Source: Pseudobutyrivibrio sp. 49
GTDB taxonomy: Bacteria; Bacillota; Clostridia; Lachnospirales; Lachnospiraceae
Length of the DNA stretch: 64,000 nt
NCBI RefSeq assembly: GCF_900100545.1
Contig: NZ_FNDP01000003.1
Span: 62,001-126,000, forward strand
Reading direction: 5' to 3'
Shown here: one piece after another, positions 1 through 9,050 of the stretch
Layout of the letters: each line of letters opens with the position of its first letter
How positions within the stretch are numbered: position 1 is the first letter of the stretch
The notes under the pieces: generated by a model
What the model was told of the DNA's origin: nothing
Seen by the model: the letters and a program-made list of their open reading frames with translations, nothing else
Databases searched by the model: none
Made by a program: the position numbers and the translations under genes

Positions 1-43
1 CATAACTTGTCTTAATAGAATACAATAACGACAATAATAAAAT

Positions 44-79
44 AAAACGACAGTCAAAAATCGTATGACTGTCGTTTTT
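44..79. terminator. Bidirectional hairpin terminator
   Basis: A 12-bp stem (AAAACGACAGTC pairing with GACTGTCGTTTT) with an 11-nt loop is flanked by A and T tracts. It lies 45 bp past the stop of the minus-strand gene at 125-637 and most likely terminates it. Confidence 0.8.
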
Positions 80-124
80 CTATTTTATAGACTTAAATAA
101 AATTTTTTATATTAGACAAACAAT

Positions 125-637
125 CTATCTATTTATCAGACTATTTATCAAGATTTCTAGTTGATGTGCATTTGTAGTATACAATAATATGCCGTTTGAA
201 GAGTTTATCATAGTGACAACTTTATCTTCAAAAGTGGCAGACTCTGAAAGAAGCTGGTACAGATAATCTTTATATTTACCGTCAGCTTTAAGGAATAAAG
301 TCTCATATTCAGGAAGAGGAACAAGCTCAGCTTTTGTTTTCTTTAGGAGAAAAGCAATCTCTTTATCCTGATTAAGCTGATCCTCTGTTTTATTAATAAT
401 AAAGTAGCCGCGCTCATCCTTTGGCATACCAAGAGATTTTACCGCACGCTGCACCTGTTTGGTAAGACTTGCACTGGCAGGATAGAGGGATTGGAAATAG
501 CTCATAAAATCAGCAGCAGTTTTAAAGTGCTCATTTGTACCACGCTCTAAAACCTCAGTCATAAGTATCTTTTTAATTACCTTCTCGCATTCTTTACGGG
601 AAGGATTTTTTCTTAAAGTAATTGTTTCCTCAGACAT
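125..637 (-). CDS. Possible ArgR-like transcriptional regulator
   Basis: 170-residue protein with no confident family match. Residues about 18-80 look like a winged helix-turn-helix. The tail (ETLFLKADGKY, then DKVVTMINSSNGILLYTT) follows the strand-helix-strand-helix order of the ArgR oligomerisation and arginine-binding domain. In true ArgR that region carries a conserved GDDT-type acidic motif for arginine; here the equivalent is NSSNG, so arginine sensing is doubtful. The start has a strong ribosome site (GGGGG, 6 nt before ATG). It is divergent from the AbiE-like pair, and the shared intergenic region holds an inverted repeat. The ArgR assignment is an inference from layout only; an unrelated winged-helix protein is the alternative. 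Confidence 0.4.
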   Translation of the reverse strand: MSEETITLRKNPSRKECEKVIKKILMTEVLERGTNEHFKTAADFMSYFQSLYPASASLTKQVQRAVKSLGMPKDERGYFIINKTEDQLNQDKEIAFLLKKTKAELVPLPEYETLFLKADGKYKDYLYQLLSESATFEDKVVTMINSSNGILLYTTNAHQLEILINSLINR

Positions 638-660
638 ATTAACCCCCTAAACGACAACTA

Positions 661-691
661 TATTAGTACTAACTCTATTATAGGACTAATA
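661..691. promoter_or_regulatory. Inverted repeat in divergent intergenic region
   Basis: TATTAGT and ACTAATA form a 7-bp inverted repeat with a 17-nt spacer, and the left arm sits inside the perfect 10-bp palindrome TTAGTACTAA. It lies between the divergent regulator (starts 637, minus) and the AbiE-like pair (starts 832, plus), so it is a plausible operator. No binding protein is shown by the sequence. Confidence 0.35.
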
Positions 692-831
692 ATAATGAAA
701 TATACGACAATAATTGACCTTATGTATTGTTAAATACGCTGAATCCCTTGAAGTTAAAGGGTTTGACAGGATTTTTTAAGAATGGGATAATTATAAATAA
801 TTACCTCGCAAAGAAGAGAGGAGTGGAAAAA

Positions 832-1464
832 ATGGAAATGCTGTTATCACGTGATGAAAAGAGACAATACCAGCTTGAACAGATTAATGATCTAGTAGAA
901 GAAAATGGCGGCCTTGTTAAAACCAGCGATATAGAAGCGCTTGGAGTGGATTATCGCAGAGTACTTGCTTTTGTTGAGGAAGGGTATCTCATAAGAGTAA
1001 AAAATGGCTACTACACCACCAAGTATTTTGAATGCACTGAAGATCAGTGGATTTACAAGCTCTTTGGCGAGGACGGAATACTTACAATGGAATCTGCTCT
1101 GTATGTATATGGCTATCTTCAGGACAGACCATATAAATGGAGCATTGCCATAAATAAAAATACCAGCAAGTCACGTTTTAACATCGATTATCCAATAATA
1201 GAACCATATTACACTGAGCCAGAAGTTATGGAGCTTGGTGTTACTGAGGCAGATTTTGCGGGAGCAAAAATGAAAATCTATACAAAGGAACGTCTTATTT
1301 GTGATTTCCTTAAGTATCAGGAAAAGGTAGACAGAGAAGATTTTAAAAATGGCGTATGGGCTTACATTATGGATGAAGATAAGGATGTAGCAAAGCTTAT
1401 GGAATACGCCAAGGAACGTAAAGTGCTGAAGAAGGTTCAGTCCATGATAGGTGTGTGGCTCTAA
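832..1464 (+). CDS. AbiEi-like type IV antitoxin/regulator
   Basis: 210 residues from the chosen ATG at 832, which has GAGAGGAG 8 nt upstream. A longer TTG-initiated frame from 727 has no ribosome site and an unrelated N terminus. Residues about 10-70 form the winged-helix domain typical of AbiEi antitoxins (LVEENGGLVKTSDIEALGVD, then FVEEGYLIRVKNGYY). The rest resembles the AbiEi C-terminal domain (ESALYVYGYLQDRP, YTKERLICDFLKYQ). Family members repress their own operon and counter the AbiEii nucleotidyltransferase. The stop codon overlaps the next start as TAATG, so the pair is translationally coupled. Confidence 0.7.
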   Translation: MEMLLSRDEKRQYQLEQINDLVEENGGLVKTSDIEALGVDYRRVLAFVEEGYLIRVKNGYYTTKYFECTEDQWIYKLFGEDGILTMESALYVYGYLQDRPYKWSIAINKNTSKSRFNIDYPIIEPYYTEPEVMELGVTEADFAGAKMKIYTKERLICDFLKYQEKVDREDFKNGVWAYIMDEDKDVAKLMEYAKERKVLKKVQSMIGVWL

Positions 1465-2318
1465 TGATTAAAAGATTACAGATAAAAGAAAAATCAGAGC
1501 AACTGAATATTCCTTTTAAAAATCTCCTGAGTGCAGCTGTAGCAGAGATTATTATCGAGCTTTTATCAGAAGGGCAGTATTGTAATGAGCTATATCTCTG
1601 CAACGGTAACGAGTTTAGTCCGGAGGTATACAAGGATTTTTGTATTTCCAACATTTACTATGAGTATGTGAAGGACATAGACGATAAGATGGCTGTTCTA
1701 TACATGAGGGATATATTAAAGGAGATTATGGCCAAGGCAGCGCTAGAGGCATTTATTGTAAATGGAGCTGTCGATGAAACCGGTATTAAATTAAAGATAA
1801 CAGTGGATGAGATGTACATTCCACTGAACATATATTTTAGAAAACATAGAGCAGCTAATGAACCAGAAATAATTAAGCTTAAGCTGACAGCTTATGAAAA
1901 TAGAGTGGTAGATGTTTTGACTAACCCAAAGGAAGAAGAGTTGGTAAAGCATATGGCTGAGATTATTGAGAAGCTCGAGCTGATTAATGATATGGATCAT
2001 TATTATATAGCGTATGAAATCCTGACAACCTGTCCAGTGAATGGACGAAAGGTTAAGGATAGTCTTGTTAAGCTTTTAGATGAAAAGAAGATCGTCATAG
2101 ATCATAGCAGGATAGATATGTTAAAAAGCTATGGTGATTATACGTATATGAAAAAAAAGTGGAAAGTGGAATTACGACAAAAAAAGAAGTCCGAACCTCA
2201 ATGGTCGGACGTAAATATTTGTCTTATGAACTTTTTAGTACCTATTTGGGAAGCTATGGAAGCTAATCTTGTTTTCCTTGGAGACTGGATGCCACAGCTT
2301 AAACGCTTCTTAGATTAG
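1464..2318 (+). CDS. AbiEii-like nucleotidyltransferase with degenerate active site
   Basis: 284 residues from ATG 1464, overlapping the antitoxin stop; a GTG at 1455 is a less likely start. The C-terminal part has the AbiEii layout: IIEKLELINDMDHYYIAYEI matches the AEKLeal..RfrDlyDiy block, and the WKVELRQ and PIWEAM blocks follow near the end. The N-terminal catalytic core differs. Where the family has a Gly-Gly/Ser motif followed by DxD, this protein has LYLCNGNEFSPEVYKDF then ISNIYYEY, so the metal-binding aspartates are not evident. It may be an inactive toxin, or a protein repurposed with the AbiEi-like regulator. The family assignment is from operon partner and C-terminal pattern. Confidence 0.55.
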   Translation: MIKRLQIKEKSEQLNIPFKNLLSAAVAEIIIELLSEGQYCNELYLCNGNEFSPEVYKDFCISNIYYEYVKDIDDKMAVLYMRDILKEIMAKAALEAFIVNGAVDETGIKLKITVDEMYIPLNIYFRKHRAANEPEIIKLKLTAYENRVVDVLTNPKEEELVKHMAEIIEKLELINDMDHYYIAYEILTTCPVNGRKVKDSLVKLLDEKKIVIDHSRIDMLKSYGDYTYMKKKWKVELRQKKKSEPQWSDVNICLMNFLVPIWEAMEANLVFLGDWMPQLKRFLD

Positions 2319-2335
2319 TGATATTTATATGGTTT

Positions 2336-2953
2336 TTAACAGACAAAGTTATGCTTCAAAATTGAGAAAACAGCATAGTAATATGACTGTCTGTCGTTAA
2401 CCTTGAAAAACTGTTGCTCAGTTGAAACAGGAGAAAGATTAGCTATCTCCTCAAGGTTAATAAGATTAGTATAGCATCGATCCTGAATATAGCTCATTGT
2501 AGACTTATTAAAGTAAAAGCTTTTAAAAAGAGTACCAATGCAGCGTTTATTAAATACACCACAAATAGTATCAAGATTATTATCGGAAAACTTAAAAGTA
2601 GTTATATCGTAGTTGTAAGACTGTTCATAAAGATAAACAGCAATACGAGGATCCATGAAAGGTGTATCAACAGACATGAAAAATGCCCTGTCACCTGAAA
2701 GCATGGTAAGGCATGAAAGGATAGCACCATAAGGGCCAGCATTTCTTGAAATATCAGGAATCTCCTGAGCATCAAGACCTAGATGAGACAGGTCGCCTCT
2801 TTCATTTACAGAAAGATAAACTTTATCGAAAAAAGGGCTGAATTTATCGTAGATATATTCAACCATAGTCTTATCCTCAAATGGTAAAAGAGCTTTTTTT
2901 GTACCCATGCGGGAGCTATCGCCACCACAAAGAATAACTAAAGTTCTGTTCAT
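2336..2953 (-). CDS. MobA-like NTP-transferase
   Basis: 205 residues of the molybdenum cofactor guanylyltransferase (MobA) fold. The N terminus ILCGGDSSRMGTKKALLPF is the nucleotide-binding GGxSxRMGxxK signature. The block PYGAILSCLTML and the aspartate in FMSVDTPFMDP match the family. I chose the ATG near 2953 because GGAGGACAAC precedes it; an upstream TTG at 3025 has no support. MobA attaches GMP to molybdopterin, but no other Moco gene is visible here, so the sugar or nucleotide acceptor is unproven. The gene converges on the AbiE-like pair and is divergent from the PLP decarboxylase at 3053. Confidence 0.7.
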   Translation of the reverse strand: MNRTLVILCGGDSSRMGTKKALLPFEDKTMVEYIYDKFSPFFDKVYLSVNERGDLSHLGLDAQEIPDISRNAGPYGAILSCLTMLSGDRAFFMSVDTPFMDPRIAVYLYEQSYNYDITTFKFSDNNLDTICGVFNKRCIGTLFKSFYFNKSTMSYIQDRCYTNLINLEEIANLSPVSTEQQFFKVNDRQSYYYAVFSILKHNFVC

Positions 2954-3052
2954 GTTGTCCTCCGCTGTCATACTAATTATGTAAAAGTAGGATATAACTT
3001 TAATATATATAATATAGATTTTCAAAGGAAAATTAAAGTTACAAAGAGAATT

Positions 3053-4420
3053 ATGAGTTTAAATAAAACATTAGAAGCCTATTCAAAATCAAATATGTAT
3101 CCGTTTCACATGCCAGGTCATAAAAGACAGCTGGAGGGTGTCAGTAAAATTGACATGACAGAGGTTGAAGGTGTTGATGATTTGCATGATGCAAGTGGTG
3201 TAATTGCCGAAGAACAAGGACGAATGGCAAAGCTTTTTGGAGCAGATGAGAGCAGAATTCTTGTAGGTGGTTCAACGGTAGGAAACCTGTCCAGTGTTTA
3301 TGCATGCTGTAATGAAGGAGATAGTATCATAATTCAGAGGAATTCCCACAAAAGCGTATATAACGCAGTAATGCTTAGACATTTAAAATGTAGTTATGTA
3401 GAGCCAGATATTACTGATGACGGAATATTCAACGCAGTTACATTAGAACAGATTAAAACAGCCGTAGAGAAGAATAAGGATTGTCCTAAGGCCGTTGTAA
3501 TTACTAGTCCAACCTACGAAGGATTTCATGCTCCAATAAAAGAGATAGCAAAGTATTGTCATGATAAAGGAATAATCTTGATTGTGGATCAGGCTCATGG
3601 AGCACATTTAGGATTTCATCCTGAGTTTAAAGGTTCGTCAGTAGAAGACGCTGATATCACGATTCAGAGTCTGCATAAAACTTTACCAGCTCTTACTCAG
3701 ACAGCAGCTATGCATATTTCTGGAAGTCGAGTTGATTTAAACAGGGTTTCAGAGGCATTGGATATATTTGAAACAAGTTCACCCTCATATGTGCTTATGA
3801 ATTCAATAAGTCAGTGTCTGGATATATTGGAAAACAGTGGGGATTTGTTCAGGGATTATGTGGATAACCTTCATGATTTTTACAGCATCAGTGGAGAACT
3901 AAAGCATCTTCAGTTAATATGCGGTGAGACTGACAAAAAAGACCCAGGAAAGCTTATTATATCAACAAAAAATACAAATATAACTGGTGTGGAGCTTGCT
4001 AAGATTCTTAGAGAAAAGTATGAGCTGGAGACGGAGCTTTCAAGTTTTTCATATGTACTTGCAATGACAAGTATTATGGACACAAAAGAAGGCTTTGAAA
4101 GATTGAAAAATGCTTTAAAGGAAATTGATGCGACTTTAACCGATGGACACATCGAAGTCCCAGATCTTAATATAAAATATAAGAAAGTAATGGAGACTTA
4201 TCAGGCAAAAGCCGGACGTGAAGACATAATATCCTTGAGCAAAGCTTTGGGAAAAATTTCGGCTGCAATGGTTTGTCTTTATCCACCTGGTGCACCAGTT
4301 ATAGTGCCAGGAGAAGAAATTAGCGAAGAAGCTATAAAGGTAATAGTCGAGGCAAAGGTAAAAGGACTTCATGTAACAGGCATGGATATTGAAAGAGAAG
4401 CTATCGCCGTTGTCAATTAG
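3053..4420 (+). CDS. Orn/Lys/Arg decarboxylase family PLP enzyme (YaaO-like)
   Basis: 455 residues, aspartate-aminotransferase-fold decarboxylase. The N terminus FHMPGHKR, the aspartate-containing VDQAHGAHLGFHP block and SLHKT (Schiff-base lysine 209) are family signatures. The C-terminal CLYPPGAPVIVPGE is the decarboxylase C-domain motif. The B. subtilis counterpart yaaO occupies the same place at the head of the tmk-yaaQ-yaaR-holB-yaaT cluster. Substrate (arginine, lysine or ornithine) cannot be read from sequence. A paralogue heads the polyamine operon at 20674, so this copy may have a different role. Confidence 0.85.
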   Translation: MSLNKTLEAYSKSNMYPFHMPGHKRQLEGVSKIDMTEVEGVDDLHDASGVIAEEQGRMAKLFGADESRILVGGSTVGNLSSVYACCNEGDSIIIQRNSHKSVYNAVMLRHLKCSYVEPDITDDGIFNAVTLEQIKTAVEKNKDCPKAVVITSPTYEGFHAPIKEIAKYCHDKGIILIVDQAHGAHLGFHPEFKGSSVEDADITIQSLHKTLPALTQTAAMHISGSRVDLNRVSEALDIFETSSPSYVLMNSISQCLDILENSGDLFRDYVDNLHDFYSISGELKHLQLICGETDKKDPGKLIISTKNTNITGVELAKILREKYELETELSSFSYVLAMTSIMDTKEGFERLKNALKEIDATLTDGHIEVPDLNIKYKKVMETYQAKAGREDIISLSKALGKISAAMVCLYPPGAPVIVPGEEISEEAIKVIVEAKVKGLHVTGMDIEREAIAVVN

Positions 4421-4465
4421 ATTGGGTTAAATTATACTTTATATATAAAAAGACAAGAGGACAGT

Positions 4466-5050
4466 ATGGGTAAGATATTTTGCATAATGGGCAAGAGCTC
4501 AACAGGAAAAGACACAATATTTAAAATTTTGCTCCAGAGAAAAGATATAAATGTAAGACGAATTGTTTCGTATACAACAAGACCTCAGCGAAGCCATGAA
4601 AAGCCAGGGGAGGAATATAACTTTGTTACCCTTGAAGAAAAGGACAAGCTTGTAGCAGACGGCAAAGTCATCGAAATTCGAAAATACGATACAGTTCATG
4701 GTCCATGGTTTTATTTTACGGTAGATGATGGAAATGTAGATTTGGATAATGAAGATTATCTTATGATTGGCACAGTGGAAAGCTTTATGAAAATCCGTGA
4801 TTACTACGGAGAAGACAAGGTATTGCCGATATATATAGAAGTAGATGATGGAGTAAGACTTAGCCGAGCCCTTGAGCGCGAGCGCATTCAGGAGCATCCA
4901 AAGTATGAGGAGATGTGCAGACGTTTCCTTGCTGACCAGCAGGATTTTTCAGAAGAAAATCTTTCAAAGGCTGGCATCACAAATAGATTTAATAATAACG
5001 AGGACAGCGCAATTACCAGCGATAACATAGCAGCATTCATAAACAGGTAG
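4466..5050 (+). CDS. Guanylate-kinase-like nucleotide kinase
   Basis: 194 residues. The P-loop GKSSTGKDT at residues 9-17, the VSYTTRPQR block (family STTRxxR) and GEEYNFV place it in the guanylate kinase family, which converts GMP to GDP with ATP. An additional acidic segment and [20 protein letters not shown] follow. In Bacillus this position between yaaO and yaaR is held by thymidylate kinase, so a different nucleotide monophosphate kinase sits in the same slot. Whether it is the cell's main Gmk or a paralogue cannot be told from this window. Confidence 0.75.
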   Translation: MGKIFCIMGKSSTGKDTIFKILLQRKDINVRRIVSYTTRPQRSHEKPGEEYNFVTLEEKDKLVADGKVIEIRKYDTVHGPWFYFTVDDGNVDLDNEDYLMIGTVESFMKIRDYYGEDKVLPIYIEVDDGVRLSRALERERIQEHPKYEEMCRRFLADQQDFSEENLSKAGITNRFNNNEDSAITSDNIAAFINR

Positions 5051-5058
5051 GTGTTTTT

Positions 5059-5499
5059 ATGGATATTAGAGTAAGCGATGTAAGTCAGGTGCAACAAACA
5101 GAATCAGCCAAATCAACAGCCCCAGTGGATGACACATTTAAGTTCACTCTAGCTTCAGCCATTGATGATGCTGAGCTTCAGGAGAAGCTGACAAATCTCA
5201 TGAATGATATATCCACTCAGGGAAAACTATTGTCTGAGCATATGGATATCAGAGATATGAAGCGTTACAGGGGATTGGTAAAGGATTTTCTTAACGAGGT
5301 TGTAAATCGCTCTCATAAGTTTTCCAGAGAAAATTTCCTTGATCGCCGCGGTCGTCACAGAGTTTATGGAATGATAAAGCTGGTGGATGAAAAGATGGAT
5401 GAGCTAGCGACAGCCCTTGTTCAGGATGAAAAAGATCACCTAGATATTTTAAACAGAGTAGATGAAATCAGAGGACTTCTTCTAGATATCATCACCTAA
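5059..5499 (+). CDS. YaaR family (DUF327) protein
   Basis: 146 residues, all helical in appearance, with the family segment [20 protein letters not shown] and a C-terminal [13 protein letters not shown]. Molecular function is not known. The gene is fixed in this Firmicute cluster between a nucleotide kinase and holB, and the 8-bp gap to the previous gene indicates one operon. Confidence 0.75.
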   Translation: MDIRVSDVSQVQQTESAKSTAPVDDTFKFTLASAIDDAELQEKLTNLMNDISTQGKLLSEHMDIRDMKRYRGLVKDFLNEVVNRSHKFSRENFLDRRGRHRVYGMIKLVDEKMDELATALVQDEKDHLDILNRVDEIRGLLLDIIT

Positions 5500-5531
5500 G
5501 AATTAGCGATAAATTGGGAGAATAACTATTA

Positions 5532-6569
5532 ATGAGTTTCAGTGAAATTATAGGTCAGGAGGATGCTAAGAGCCTCCTTAAAAATGCAGTTAAAACAGGA
5601 AATCATAGCCACGCCTATATTTTCAGTGGAGAAAAGGGCTCAGGCAAGATGATGCTTGCAGAAGCATTTGCGACAATGCTTCAATGTGAGAATCCTGCAG
5701 ATGATGCCTGTGGAGAGTGTCATTCCTGCAAACAGGCCATCAGCCATAACAATCCAGATATTATCTATGTCCACAGAGAAGAGGGCAAAGCAAATATAAG
5801 CGTAGATACGGTAAGAGAGCAGATTGTTAATGATGTAGACATCAAGCCTTACAGTAACAAATATAAAATCTATATTGTTGAAGAAGCAGAGAGAATGAAT
5901 CCTCAGGCGCAAAATGCGATTCTTAAAACAATCGAGGAGCCACCTGAGTATGCAATTATTATTCTGCTGACAGCAAATCACAATGCATTTCTTCAGACCA
6001 TTCTATCAAGATGCGTGCTGATTCAGATGAAATCCATTGATACAGAAAGTATAAAAAGGATATTACAATCAAAATATGAGATTGTAGATTACCAGTCTGA
6101 AATGGTGGCTACCTTTGCTCAGGGAAATGTTGGAAAGGCTATAGCCCTGGCAACAGACTCCAGCTTTAACGAGGTTAAAGACCAGGTAGTTTCCCTCTGT
6201 AAAAGAGCAGCAAGAATGGAAGAAAACCAGATATCAGATGAGGTAAAAGCCATCAAAGAAGCCAATGACAGCGATAAAAAAGCTGGTGATGATGAGAAAA
6301 AATATCAGGGCTTTGTAGAACAAATGCTAGATTTAATCACCCTTTGGTATAGAGATGTGCTATTATATAAAGCGACATTGAATGATAATCTCCTGCTTTT
6401 TAAGGAGAATTCATATGATATACAGGAGCAGGCACAGCGCTGCTCATACTATGGCTTAAACAATATTGTTGATGCGATAGCAGAAGCAAGAGCCAGACTA
6501 AATGCTAATGTCAATTTCGAATTGACCATTACGCTTCTTATAGAATCAATCAAGGAGAACAGTAAATGA
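5532..6569 (+). CDS. holB: DNA polymerase III delta' subunit
   Basis: 345 residues, AAA+ clamp-loader subunit. The N terminus has GQEDAKSLLKNAVKTG and HAYIFSGEKGSGKMMLA (P-loop-like). A zinc module with four cysteines lies in CENPADDACGECHSCK. The central IVEEAERMNPQAQNAILKTI and a sensor-1-like LLTANH segment follow, then the SRC motif (ILSRC). It works with DnaX and HolA to load the beta clamp. The stop overlaps the ricT start by 4 bp. Confidence 0.9.
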   Translation: MSFSEIIGQEDAKSLLKNAVKTGNHSHAYIFSGEKGSGKMMLAEAFATMLQCENPADDACGECHSCKQAISHNNPDIIYVHREEGKANISVDTVREQIVNDVDIKPYSNKYKIYIVEEAERMNPQAQNAILKTIEEPPEYAIIILLTANHNAFLQTILSRCVLIQMKSIDTESIKRILQSKYEIVDYQSEMVATFAQGNVGKAIALATDSSFNEVKDQVVSLCKRAARMEENQISDEVKAIKEANDSDKKAGDDEKKYQGFVEQMLDLITLWYRDVLLYKATLNDNLLLFKENSYDIQEQAQRCSYYGLNNIVDAIAEARARLNANVNFELTITLLIESIKENSK

Positions 6570-7444
6570 TAAAGGTTATCGGCGTACGCTTTAGAGGCGG
6601 CGGAAAAGTATATTACTTTGATCCAGACGGAGTAGAGCTCAAGAGAGAGGATCAGGTTATTGTAGAGACAGTTCGTGGCGTTGAAATCGGAACAGTCCTT
6701 TTAGTAGACAAGGAGATTTCAGATGACGAGGTTCCAGGCCCAATCAAGAAAATAATGAGAAAGGCCACAGAGGAAGACAAGAAAAAAGCAGTTAAGAATA
6801 TCGAGAAGGAAAAGGAAGCACTTAAGATTTGCGAGGAGAAAATCGCAAAGCGTGAGCTTGAGATGAAGCTTGTTGGTGCTGAGTATACCTTCGACAATAA
6901 TAAGCTTATTTTCTATTTCACAGCTGATGGACGTATTGATTTCCGTGAGCTTGTAAAGGATCTTGCTGCAGTATTCCACACACGCATCGAGCTCAGACAG
7001 ATTGGTGTCAGAGATGAGACAAAGCTTATGGGTGGAATTGGTATCTGCGGAAGAGAGCTTTGCTGTAAGAGCTATCTTGCAGATTTCGTACCAGTTTCAA
7101 TTAAGATGGCAAAGGAGCAGAATCTTTCTCTTAATCCTACAAAGATTTCAGGACTTTGCGGAAGACTTATGTGCTGCCTTAAGAATGAGCAGGAGACTTA
7201 TGAGTACCTTAACAGTCGTCTTCCTGGCATTAATGATACAGTCACAACACCTGATGGTTTCAAGGGTACAGTTCAGTCAGTAAACGTTCTTCGCCAGACA
7301 GTCCGTGTACTTTTCGAGGATGGAGATCTTAAGGAGGTAAAGGATTATCCTACAGACCAGCTTAAGTTCAAGCCTAGAAAGCGCAAGGTACAGGTATCTA
7401 AGGAAGAGGCCAAGGAGCTTGCCGACTTGGAGGATAAGAATTAA
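6566..7444 (+). CDS. ricT: RicT/YaaT, PSP1-domain regulatory iron-sulfur protein
   Basis: 292 residues with the PSP1 C-terminal domain. Two cysteine clusters, GICGRELCCKS and GLCGRLMCCLKNE, are the hallmark of RicT. In B. subtilis, RicT with RicA and RicF forms an Fe-S complex needed for RNase Y-dependent mRNA maturation, sporulation and competence. The C terminus is basic (KFKPRKRKVQ). It overlaps holB by 4 bp and shares one base with trmN6 (TAATG), so the run is one translationally coupled operon. Confidence 0.9.
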   Translation: MIKVIGVRFRGGGKVYYFDPDGVELKREDQVIVETVRGVEIGTVLLVDKEISDDEVPGPIKKIMRKATEEDKKKAVKNIEKEKEALKICEEKIAKRELEMKLVGAEYTFDNNKLIFYFTADGRIDFRELVKDLAAVFHTRIELRQIGVRDETKLMGGIGICGRELCCKSYLADFVPVSIKMAKEQNLSLNPTKISGLCGRLMCCLKNEQETYEYLNSRLPGINDTVTTPDGFKGTVQSVNVLRQTVRVLFEDGDLKEVKDYPTDQLKFKPRKRKVQVSKEEAKELADLEDKN

Positions 7445-8193
7445 TGGAAAATCTTGTTCGCGACGATGAGCGAGTAGATGATCTTCAAATAAACGGATAT
7501 AAAATCATTCAGCATCCTGACAAATTCTGTTTTGGCATGGATGCTGTCTTGCTATCATCGTTTGCAAAAGTTAAAGAAGGCGAAAAAGCTTTGGACCTTG
7601 GTACAGGCACTGGAATTCTTCCTATTCTTTTAGAGGCAAAGACCGATGGAGAGCATTTCACTGGTCTGGAAATCCAGCCAGAAAGTGCCGAAATGGCAAA
7701 TCGTTCCGTTTTATTGAACGGATTAAGTGATAAAATAGATATAATTGAGGGTGACATTAAGGAGACTTCTAACATTTTTGGAAAGAGCACTATGAACGTT
7801 GTGACAAGCAATCCTCCTTATATGACAAATCACCATGGCTTAAAAAATCCAAATGACGCCAAAGCTATTGCAAGACACGAACTATTATGCTCACTGGAGG
7901 ACGTAATCAGCCAGACCTCAGCAGTTCTTAAGCAAATGGGAAGATGTTATTTTGTTCATCGACCATTTAGACTTGTGGAAATCATCACGTTGATGCGTCA
8001 GTACAAGCTGGAGCCAAAGAGGATGAGACTCGTATATCCGTTTGTAGATAAGGAACCCAATATGGTTCTCATCGAAGGCGTTAAAGGAGGCGGTCCACAG
8101 CTTACAGTGGAGTCACCACTTATTGTGTACGATGCACCAGGCCAGTACACTAAAGAAATATATGATATTTATGGAATGATAATGGAGAAATAA
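7444..8193 (+). CDS. tRNA1(Val) A37 N6-methyltransferase family (TrmN6/YabB)
   Basis: 249-residue SAM-dependent methyltransferase. It has LDLGTGTGILPILL (motif I, SAM binding) and SNPPYM (NPPY, the amino-methyltransferase active motif). The N-terminal FCFGMDAVLLSSF is typical of the YabB/TrmN6 group. In E. coli the family makes m6A37 in tRNA-Val. It is adjacent to rsmI with no gap, as in Bacillus. Confidence 0.85.
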   Translation: MENLVRDDERVDDLQINGYKIIQHPDKFCFGMDAVLLSSFAKVKEGEKALDLGTGTGILPILLEAKTDGEHFTGLEIQPESAEMANRSVLLNGLSDKIDIIEGDIKETSNIFGKSTMNVVTSNPPYMTNHHGLKNPNDAKAIARHELLCSLEDVISQTSAVLKQMGRCYFVHRPFRLVEIITLMRQYKLEPKRMRLVYPFVDKEPNMVLIEGVKGGGPQLTVESPLIVYDAPGQYTKEIYDIYGMIMEK

Positions 8194-9036
8194 ATGAGCG
8201 GAATACTTTACCTTGTTGCAACCCCAATCGGAAATCTTGAGGATATGACATTTCGCGCAGTGCGAATCCTAAAGGAAGCAGATTTAATTGCAGCAGAGGA
8301 TACCAGAAATTCAATAAAGTTGTTAAACCATTTTGAGATAGATACTCCAATGACAAGCTATCACGAGTTCAACAAGGTGGAAAAAGCCCACACATTGATA
8401 GCAAAGTTGAAGGAGGGGCAGAATATTGCAGTTGTAACAGACGCTGGAACACCTGGTATTTCAGATCCAGGCGAGGAGCTTGTAGCAATGTGTTACGAGG
8501 AAGGCATCGAAGTTACATCAGTACCAGGTCCTGCCGCATGTATCACAGCTGTGACAATGTCAGGGCAGGCGTGCAGAAGATTTGCATTTGAGGCATTCCT
8601 TCCAAAAGATAAGAAGGAGCGCCGTAGAATATTAGAAGAATTAAAAAGTGAAACAAGAACTATAATCATATATGAGGCACCACATCATCTGATAGCCACT
8701 TTAAAGGAGCTGACAGAAACACTTGGTGAAGACAGAGGCATTACTCTTTGCCGAGAGCTCACAAAAAAGCACGAGGAAAAGGAAAAGACCACACTTGGAG
8801 GAGCGCTTAAGTCTTACGAGACTAAGGATCCAAGAGGTGAGTATGTATTAGTAATTGCTGGAAAGTCTAAGACAGAAGTGATTGAAGAGGCAAGAGCTGC
8901 ATTCGAGGAGATGACTATTCAGGAACATATGGATATGTATCTGAACCAGGGAATGGATAAGAAAGAAGCCATGAAGGCCGTTGCCAAAGATAGAGGAGTT
9001 AGTAAACGAGACATTTACAATGCATTGCTTGATTAG
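8194..9036 (+). CDS. rsmI: 16S rRNA (cytidine1402-2'-O)-methyltransferase
   Basis: 280 residues, tetrapyrrole-methylase fold. N-terminal LYLVATPIGNLEDMTFRA, AAEDTRNSIKLLNH, VVTDAGTPGISDPGE and SVPGPAACITA are successive RsmI signatures. It methylates the ribose of C1402 in the 16S decoding centre using SAM. It starts immediately after the trmN6 stop, so it is co-transcribed. Confidence 0.95.
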   Translation: MSGILYLVATPIGNLEDMTFRAVRILKEADLIAAEDTRNSIKLLNHFEIDTPMTSYHEFNKVEKAHTLIAKLKEGQNIAVVTDAGTPGISDPGEELVAMCYEEGIEVTSVPGPAACITAVTMSGQACRRFAFEAFLPKDKKERRRILEELKSETRTIIIYEAPHHLIATLKELTETLGEDRGITLCRELTKKHEEKEKTTLGGALKSYETKDPRGEYVLVIAGKSKTEVIEEARAAFEEMTIQEHMDMYLNQGMDKKEAMKAVAKDRGVSKRDIYNALLD

Positions 9037-9050
9037 CAAGGGAGATTGAA

